Shown: one piece after another, positions 59,038 through 64,000 of the stretch
How positions within the stretch are numbered: the first letter of the stretch is position 1
Layout of the letters: every line of letters begins with the position of its first letter
Assembly (NCBI RefSeq): GCF_008639165.1
Contig: NZ_CP029197.1
Coordinates: 7,568,001-7,632,000 of the forward strand
Direction: 5' to 3'
From: Streptomyces venezuelae ATCC 10712
GTDB lineage: Bacteria > Actinomycetota > Actinomycetes > Streptomycetales > Streptomycetaceae
Length of the DNA stretch: 64,000 nucleotides
Notes under the pieces: generated by a model
Seen by the model: the letters and a program-made list of their open reading frames with translations, nothing else
What the model was told of the DNA's origin: nothing
Databases searched by the model: none
Made by a program: the position numbers and the translations under genes

Positions 59038-59970
59038 ATGAGCACCCACGTCGGCGCGGAGATCGCCGGCCAGCCCGACTGCTGGCGCCGGGCCGCCGAG
59101 CTCGCCCACCGGGACGCCGCCCTGCTGCCGGCCCGTGGCGAGCGGGTGGCCGTGGTCGGCTGCGGCACCTCGTACTTCATCGCCCGTGCCTACGCGGCGC
59201 TGCGCGAGTCCCTCGGCGCGGGCGAGACCGACGCCTTCCCCGCCTCCGACTCCACCCCGCTCGGCCGCGGTTACGACCGGATCGTGGCCCTCACCCGCTC
59301 CGGCACCACCACCGAGGTCGTCCAGCTGCTCGCCGGGGCGGCGGGCGCCGTCCCCACCCTCGTCCTGACCGGTGTCCCCGACAGCCCGGCCGGACAGCTC
59401 GCCGACCGGGTCCTCGACCTCGGCTTCGCCGACGAACGCTCCGTCGTACAGACCCGGTTCGCGACCACCGCGCTGCAACTCCTGCGCGCGGGACTCGGGG
59501 TGGACCTCACCTCCGCCATCGCCGACGCCGAACTCGTCCTGTACGAGCGGCTGCCGGCGGCCTGGGAGCGGCGCGGCCAGTTCACCTTCCTCGGCACCGG
59601 CTGGACCGTCGGGCTCGCCGACGAGGCGGCGCTCAAGCTGCGGGAGGTGGCCCGTGCCTGGACGGAGTCGTACGCGGCGATGGAGTACCGTCACGGGCCG
59701 ATCAGCATCAGCGACCGGTCGAGCCTGGTCTGGTGCCTCGGTCCGGCCCCCTCGGGTCTGAAGGACGAAGTGGAGTCCACGGGCGCCCTGTTCGCGGCCG
59801 ACGCGATCGATCCGGTCGCGGCGCTGGTCCGCGCGCAGCGGCTCGCCGTCGCCCTCGCCGTAAGGCGCGGGCTCAACCCCGACCGGCCCCGCAACGTCTC
59901 ACGTTCGGTGATCCTTTCCGGAGCGTTCCGGCCGACGGCCGCGGAGGCGGCCCGTATCCTGCGGGCATGA
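59038..59970 (+). CDS. SIS-domain sugar isomerase/deaminase-like (AgaS/GlmS type)
   Basis: A 310-aa protein with two SIS modules: VAVVGCGTSYFIARAYAALR with LTRSGTTTEVVQLL, and FLGTGWTVGLADEAALKLRE with YRHGPISIS. This is the isomerase half of the GlmS/AgaS group without a glutaminase domain. It would isomerise or deaminate a sugar 6-phosphate. The PIG-L deacetylase gene overlaps its stop (ATGA). Together with the GntR/LacI regulator this fits an amino-sugar catabolic unit. Confidence 0.9.
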   Translation: MSTHVGAEIAGQPDCWRRAAELAHRDAALLPARGERVAVVGCGTSYFIARAYAALRESLGAGETDAFPASDSTPLGRGYDRIVALTRSGTTTEVVQLLAGAAGAVPTLVLTGVPDSPAGQLADRVLDLGFADERSVVQTRFATTALQLLRAGLGVDLTSAIADAELVLYERLPAAWERRGQFTFLGTGWTVGLADEAALKLREVARAWTESYAAMEYRHGPISISDRSSLVWCLGPAPSGLKDEVESTGALFAADAIDPVAALVRAQRLAVALAVRRGLNPDRPRNVSRSVILSGAFRPTAAEAARILRA

Positions 59971-60719
59971 CCGGAACCGATGTCACGGACCTCGCCGAGA
60001 TGCCCGGCGACTGGCAGCGCGCGCTCGCCGTCGTCGCCCACCCCGACGACCTGGAGTACGGCTGCGCGGCCGCCGTCGCGGGCTGGACGGACGCCGGGAA
60101 GGAGGTCGTGTACGTCCTCGCCACCCGTGGCGAGGCCGGGATCGACACCCTCGCCCCGGACGTCTGCGGCCCGCTGCGCGAGCGGGAACAGCGGGACAGT
60201 GCCGCCGTGGTGGGCGTGGACACGGTCGAGTTCCTGGACCACCGCGACGGGGTGATCGAGTACGGGACCGGGCTGCGCCGCGACATCGCGGCCGCGATCC
60301 GCAGGCACCGCCCGGAGCTGGTCGTCACCCTCAACCACCGTGACACCTGGGGCGGGGGCCCCGGCGCCCCGTGGAACACCCCCGACCACCTGGCCGTCGG
60401 GCGGGCGACCCTGGACGCCGCGGCGGACGCCGGGAACCGCTGGATCTTTCCGGAGCTCGTCGAGCAGGGTCTGGAGCCCTGGGGAGGGGTGCGCTGGGTG
60501 GCGGTCGCGGCCTCCAGCACCCCGACCCACGCGGTCGACGCGGGCCCGGGCCTCGACCGCGCGATCCGCTCGCTGCTGTGCCACCGCGCCTACATCGAGG
60601 CGCTGACGGACGAGGACCCGGAGCAGTACGTGCGCTCCTTCCTCGGCATGACGACGAGTCAGGCGTCGGCCCGGTTCGGCGGCCGCCCGGCGGTCACCTT
60701 CGAGCTGTTCGCCCGCTGA
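59967..60719 (+). CDS. PIG-L/LmbE-family deacetylase
   Basis: A 250-aa zinc-dependent deacetylase. The first metal block is AVVAHPDDLEYG (His25, Asp27, Asp28), then LATRGEAGID and a late NTPDHLAVGRATLDAA holding the distal His. Members remove N-acetyl groups from GlcNAc conjugates such as mycothiol intermediates or free sugars. The ATG overlaps the SIS stop by 4 bp. It would deliver the amino sugar that SIS then converts. Confidence 0.9.
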   Translation: MTGTDVTDLAEMPGDWQRALAVVAHPDDLEYGCAAAVAGWTDAGKEVVYVLATRGEAGIDTLAPDVCGPLREREQRDSAAVVGVDTVEFLDHRDGVIEYGTGLRRDIAAAIRRHRPELVVTLNHRDTWGGGPGAPWNTPDHLAVGRATLDAAADAGNRWIFPELVEQGLEPWGGVRWVAVAASSTPTHAVDAGPGLDRAIRSLLCHRAYIEALTDEDPEQYVRSFLGMTTSQASARFGGRPAVTFELFAR

Positions 60720-60767
60720 GGCGGCCGTCCTGCCGAGCAGCCGCCGCGAGTGGGGCGGGCCGTCCGG

Positions 60768-61547
60768 TCAGCCCATCGGCGCCGGCTTCAGGACGGCGAA
60801 GGGCGCTCCGAAGGGGTCGGCGAGCCAGGCGATGCGGCCGACGTCCGGGATGTCGGCGGCGGGCATCAGGACCGAACCGCCGTTCCCCTGGGCGGCCTTG
60901 ACGATCGCGTCCGCGTCCGTGACGTCGAAGTACACGATCCAGCGCGGGCCTTCGGCCTGGTCCTGGAGTTCGGCGACGCCGCCGAAGGAGGCGTCCTGCT
61001 GGTCCCCGTCGGCGGTGGAGAGGACCTGGTACTTCATGCCGGGCGCGTCCATCTCCGCCGACCGCCAGCCGAGCACCGTCCGGTAGAAGGCGACGGCGGC
61101 GGCCGGGTCGCCGGTGTGCAGTTCGACCCAGACCAGGGTGTGGGGGGAGGAGGTCCGGTCGAGGCCCTTGGTCGTGCCCGGCTGCCAGAGCGCGAACTGT
61201 GCGCCGTGCGGGTCGGTGAGGGCGGCCATCCGGCCCGCGTCCATGACGTCGAAGGGCGCGAGGCGCACCGTGGCGCCCGCCGTCTCCGCGGCCTTCGCCG
61301 TGTCGTCCGCGTCCGGGGTGTGGAAGTACACGGTCCAGGCGCTCTTCGCGCCCTCCTCGGTGAGCGGGCCGAGCGCGGCGACCGTCTTCCCGTCCTGCTG
61401 GAAGAAGCCGTAGCCGCCCGCGTCGGGTCCCGCCGAGCGGAACTCCCAGCCGAAGACGCCCGTGTAGAAGGCGGCGGCGGCCTCCGTGTCGGGGCTGCCG
61501 AGATCGATCCAGCAGGGGGAGCCCTTGGTGAACTGGGTACCGAGCAT
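60768..61547 (-). CDS. Two-domain VOC-family protein
   Basis: A 259-aa protein with two VOC halves: PCWIDLGSPDTEAAAAFYTG with DPHGAQFALW, and LVWVELHTGDPAAAVAFYRT with DPFGAPFAVLKP. It matches the 27-kDa two-VOC antigen-like proteins of actinobacteria. The metal-binding His/Glu pattern is incomplete. Function is unknown. It is convergent with the PIG-L gene. Confidence 0.9.
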   Translation of the reverse strand: MLGTQFTKGSPCWIDLGSPDTEAAAAFYTGVFGWEFRSAGPDAGGYGFFQQDGKTVAALGPLTEEGAKSAWTVYFHTPDADDTAKAAETAGATVRLAPFDVMDAGRMAALTDPHGAQFALWQPGTTKGLDRTSSPHTLVWVELHTGDPAAAVAFYRTVLGWRSAEMDAPGMKYQVLSTADGDQQDASFGGVAELQDQAEGPRWIVYFDVTDADAIVKAAQGNGGSVLMPAADIPDVGRIAWLADPFGAPFAVLKPAPMG

Positions 61548-61646
61548 GGGAGGTGTCCCGTCCTTCCGTCGTCCGTATGCCGTTTCCGGCCACCGTGACC
61601 GATCCTGGCCCTTCGGCGGGCGCGGCGCAGCCTCACCGGCCGGGGT

Positions 61647-62621
61647 TCATCCGACCGGCCGACCGGCCGCCTGCTCCTCCAGCGCGCCGAACACCAGCTC
61701 GTTGTTGAGCGCGACCCCGGCCCGGTAGCCCCGGCTCACCGCGTTGACCACCTGTTCCTGCGGGCCCGTCACGTTCCCGGCGGCCCAGACGCCGGGCACG
61801 CTCGTCCGGCCCGTCCCGTCCACGGCGACGAACTCGCCGAACGGGGTGGCGCTCAGCTCCGCGCCGAGCTGCCGCAGGACACCGTCCCGGGCCGCCAGGC
61901 GCGAGGCCGCGGCGAAGACCACGGAGCGGGCCACGGTCCTGCCGTCGGCGAGCCGCACCCCGGTCAGCCGGTCGTCGCGCACCGCGAAGCCCACCACCTC
62001 GCCCCGCTCGATCCGGACGCCCGCCGCGTCGAGGAGGGCCGCCTCGTGCTCCGACGGCTCGGCGGAGGTGTGCAGGAACAGGGTCACGTCCTTCGACCAG
62101 TGCGCGACCATCAGCGCCTGGTGCGCGGGCATCGTCGGGTGCGCGATGACGCCGAAGGCCTGGTCGCGGACCTCCCAGCCGTGGCAGTACGGGCAGTGCA
62201 GCACGTCCTTCCCCCACCGTTCGGCGAGGCCCTCGATCGGGGGCAGCTCGTCGACGAGCCCGGTGGTGACGACGAGCCGCCGCGCGGCGACGGTGTCCCC
62301 GTCCGCGAGGGTCAGGACGAACCCGCCCCGCCCGTCGGGTGCGGCGCCCGTCACCTCCCCGGTCCGCAGCTCCACCCCGTATCCGGCGACCTCGGCCCGT
62401 CCGGCGGCCAGGTAGTCCGCCGGGCTCATGCCGTCCCGGGTCAGCACGCCCTGCATGTGCGCGGCGGGCGCGTTGCGCGGCCGGCCGGCGTCGACGACCA
62501 GGGTCCGGCGGCGTGCCCGGCCGAGGACCAGGGCGGCGCTGAGCCCGGCGGCGCCACCGCCGACGACCACGGCCTCGTACGCGTTCTCTCGATCTGCGTG
62601 ATGTGTGTGGTGTGCGTTCAT
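61647..62621 (-). CDS. Thioredoxin-reductase-like FAD/NAD(P) oxidoreductase
   Basis: A 324-aa flavoprotein. The N-terminal FAD site is AVVVGGGAAGLSAALVLGRA, the redox pair is Cys143-Pro-Tyr-Cys146 (LHCPYCHGWE), and the C-terminal FAD site is GVWAAGNVTGPQEQVVNAVS. The pair sits between the FAD and NAD(P) regions as in TrxR/GliT-type disulfide oxidoreductases. A Gly-rich NAD(P) loop is not clear, so the electron acceptor is uncertain. Divergent from an XRE-cupin regulator, its probable controller. Confidence 0.9.
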   Translation of the reverse strand: MNAHHTHHADRENAYEAVVVGGGAAGLSAALVLGRARRRTLVVDAGRPRNAPAAHMQGVLTRDGMSPADYLAAGRAEVAGYGVELRTGEVTGAAPDGRGGFVLTLADGDTVAARRLVVTTGLVDELPPIEGLAERWGKDVLHCPYCHGWEVRDQAFGVIAHPTMPAHQALMVAHWSKDVTLFLHTSAEPSEHEAALLDAAGVRIERGEVVGFAVRDDRLTGVRLADGRTVARSVVFAAASRLAARDGVLRQLGAELSATPFGEFVAVDGTGRTSVPGVWAAGNVTGPQEQVVNAVSRGYRAGVALNNELVFGALEEQAAGRPVG

Positions 62622-62667
62622 GGGGCGAGCGTCGCCCGAGCCCGCGAAACGAGCAAGCATCGTTGCC

Positions 62668-62680
62668 GTTTCTGCAAAAC
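62668..62680. promoter_or_regulatory. Near-palindrome, candidate XRE operator
   Basis: GTTTCTGCAAAAC (GTTT/AAAC arms) lies in the 66-bp gap between the divergent oxidoreductase and XRE-cupin genes, just before the XRE ATG, so binding would affect both genes. Confidence 0.5.
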
Positions 62681-62687
62681 TGCACGT

Positions 62688-63284
62688 ATGACCGAAGAAA
62701 AAGACGATCGCATCGACGCCGTACTGAACGAGGTCGGCCCCCGGCTCCGCCGGGTCCGCCGCGACCGCGGGGTGACCCTCGCCGAGCTCTCCGCGACCAC
62801 CGGCATCTCCGTGAGCACCCTCTCCCGGCTGGAGTCGGGGCAGCGCAAGCCCAGCCTTGAGCTGCTCCTGCCGCTCGCCCGCGCCCACCAGGTCCCGCTC
62901 GACGAGCTGGTCGGCGCACCGCCGACCGGCGACCCACGGATCCGGGCGAAGCCGATCGTGCGGGACGGCCGCACGATGTACCCGCTGACCCGGCAGCCGG
63001 GCGGCCTCCAGGCGTACAAGGTGGTGCAGGAGAAGCCGCAGCAGGAGGAGCCTGAGCCGCGCGTCCACGAGGGCTACGAGTGGCTGTACGTGCTCTCCGG
63101 GAGGCTCCGGCTCGTCCTCGGCGAGCACGACGTCGTCCTCGGGGCCGGCGAGGCGGCCGAGTTCGACACGCGCGTCCCGCACTGGTTCGGACCGACGGCG
63201 GACGGCCCCGTGGAGTTCCTGAGCCTCTACGGCCCACAGGGGGAGCGGATGCACGTCAGGGCCCGCCCGAAGAAGTCCGGCTGA
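62688..63284 (+). CDS. XRE-family regulator with C-terminal cupin
   Basis: A 198-aa regulator. Residues 17-70 are an XRE HTH (LRRVRRDRGVTLAELSATTG, SVSTLSRLESGQRKPSL). Residues 118-185 are a cupin sensor (HEGYEWLYVLSGRLRLVLGE, AGEAAEFDTRVPHWFG). The ATG has no clear ribosome site. Layout and divergence suggest it senses a substrate, metal or redox state and controls the thioredoxin-reductase-like gene. Confidence 0.9.
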   Translation: MTEEKDDRIDAVLNEVGPRLRRVRRDRGVTLAELSATTGISVSTLSRLESGQRKPSLELLLPLARAHQVPLDELVGAPPTGDPRIRAKPIVRDGRTMYPLTRQPGGLQAYKVVQEKPQQEEPEPRVHEGYEWLYVLSGRLRLVLGEHDVVLGAGEAAEFDTRVPHWFGPTADGPVEFLSLYGPQGERMHVRARPKKSG

Positions 63285-63301
63285 GCGGTTCCCCTCGCAT
63301 C

Positions 63302-63335
63302 AAGCGACCGCTTAGTATGCAACCGACCGCTCGGT
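63302..63335. promoter_or_regulatory. Paired inverted repeats upstream of the quinone oxidoreductase
   Basis: AAGCGACCGCTT (63302-63313) and ACCGACCGCTCGGT (63322-63335) are two perfect inverted repeats with centres 21 bp apart, about two helical turns. They resemble TetR-type operators; no TetR gene is in view on this side. Confidence 0.5.
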
Positions 63336-63352
63336 ACGGAGGAGGCTTCCGG

Positions 63353-64000
63353 ATGCAGGCATGGCGTGTGTACGAGAACGGGGAACCGCGCGCGGTGATG
63401 CGCCGCGAGGAGGTGGCCCCGCCCGCGCCCGGCGACGGCCAGGTCCTCCTCAAGGTGCGCGCCGCCAACGTCAACTTCCCCGACGCGCTGCTCTGCCGCG
63501 GCCACTACCAGGTGCGCCCCCCGCTGCCCTTCACCCCCGGCGTCGAGGTCTGCGCCGAGACCGAGGACGGCCGCCGGGTCGTCACCACCGCCGCCCTCCC
63601 GCACGGCGGCTTCGCCGAGTACCTCCTCGCCGACGCCGCCGGCCTGCTGCCCGCCCCCGAGTCGCTCGACGACGCCGAGGCCGCCGCGCTCCACATCGGC
63701 TACCAGACCGGCTGGTTCGGACTGCACCGCCGCGCCGCCCTCCAGGAGGGCGAGACCCTCCTCGTCCACGCCGCGGCCGGCGGCGTCGGCAGCGCCGCCG
63801 TCCAGCTCGGCAAGGCCGCCGGCGCCACCGTGATCGGGGTCGTCGGCGGACCGGCGAAGGCCGCCGTCGCCCGCGCGCTGGGCTGCGACGTGGTGATCGA
63901 CCGGCGCTCCGAGGACGTCGTCGCCGCCGTCAAGGCCGCGACCGGCGGCCGCGGCGCCGACGTGATCTACGACCCGGTCGGCGGCGAGGCCTACCAGCAG
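63353..64000 (+). CDS. Quinone oxidoreductase/zinc-free alcohol dehydrogenase, 3' truncated
   Basis: The ATG at 63353 has GGAGGAGG upstream and the frame stays open to the end (216 codons visible). The protein starts MQAWRVYENGEPRAVM and follows the MDR fold: GVEVCAETEDGRRVVT, the proton-relay-like HIGYQTGWFGLHRRA, the nucleotide site LLVHAAAGGVGSAAVQLGKA, and DVIYDPVGGEAYQQ at the window edge. No zinc-ligand set is seen. It would reduce quinones or enones with NADPH. Confidence 0.9.
   Translation, partial: MQAWRVYENGEPRAVMRREEVAPPAPGDGQVLLKVRAANVNFPDALLCRGHYQVRPPLPFTPGVEVCAETEDGRRVVTTAALPHGGFAEYLLADAAGLLPAPESLDDAEAAALHIGYQTGWFGLHRRAALQEGETLLVHAAAGGVGSAAVQLGKAAGATVIGVVGGPAKAAVARALGCDVVIDRRSEDVVAAVKAATGGRGADVIYDPVGGEAYQQ

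Overview
The window is very GC-rich (third codon positions almost all G or C). It carries gene families typical of Streptomyces: large LuxR-type ATPase regulators, LitR/LitS light regulators, a GluABCD transporter, secreted GH8 and GH5 enzymes, DUF3040, CsbD and a Sfp-type PPTase. It reads as a chromosomal segment of a Streptomyces or close relative. I see no rRNA, standard tRNA, insertion sequence, prophage or CRISPR. About 60 genes fill it. Both ends cut genes: a LuxR-type regulator at the left and a quinone oxidoreductase at the right.

Region by region. (1) 1-10430: regulators alternate with alpha/beta hydrolases (LuxR/LAL, hydrolase, LuxR/LAL, PucR, hydrolase, AraC, hydrolase). One LuxR protein has Arg for the Walker A Lys, and the last hydrolase has Ala for the nucleophile Ser. 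(2) 10479-12755: an orphan MazF-like toxin gene and a GNAT acetyltransferase, then an uncharacterised 244-aa protein (DUF7873-like, from memory). A noncoding stretch follows in which two tandem tRNA-shaped RNAs can be folded with circularly permuted topology: the acceptor stem is closed by a short loop and the free ends leave through the anticodon stem. This is the most unusual thing in the window. (3) 12756-19139: stress and housekeeping genes (CsbD, DJ-1/PfpI, a RhoGDI-like protein, a GCS2 ligase, DUF3040), an FAD monooxygenase with a divergent TetR and operator-like repeats, and a coiled-coil protein. (4) 19226-26841: a compact biosynthetic locus. One arm encodes an MFS exporter, a DUF6271-condensation fusion and a PhyH dioxygenase. 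The divergent arm encodes a class II synthetase-like amino acid:[carrier protein] ligase, its carrier protein and a PPTase. Two dre-like (GntR/HutC, DasR-type) sites lie in the shared promoter.

(5) 27005-37617: an AI-2E family membrane protein, a secreted CBM32-GH8 enzyme under a perfect 31-bp palindrome, an aromatic-type FAD monooxygenase, a frameshifted acyl-CoA carboxyltransferase, a cNMP-binding protein and gluABCD. (6) 37645-45547: an MMPL exporter with its MarR regulator and operator, an NAD(P)-binding/DUF2867 protein, then a light-response group (photolyase, LitR-like B12-type MerR regulator, LitS-like ECF sigma factor). (7) 45646-54645: two sulfite-oxidase-like molybdoenzymes flanking a NB-ARC/TPR regulator, nadE, a VOC protein, and an osmoprotectant transporter with two permeases and a lipoprotein but no ATPase. 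(8) 54830-64000: a CBM35-GH5 enzyme sharing an operator core with the GH8 gene, an S33 peptidase, a GntR/LacI-hybrid regulator with SIS and PIG-L genes (probable amino-sugar catabolism), a VOC protein, a thioredoxin-reductase-like enzyme with a divergent XRE-cupin regulator, and the partial quinone oxidoreductase.

All family calls come from reading motifs by eye. No database search or folding program was run.
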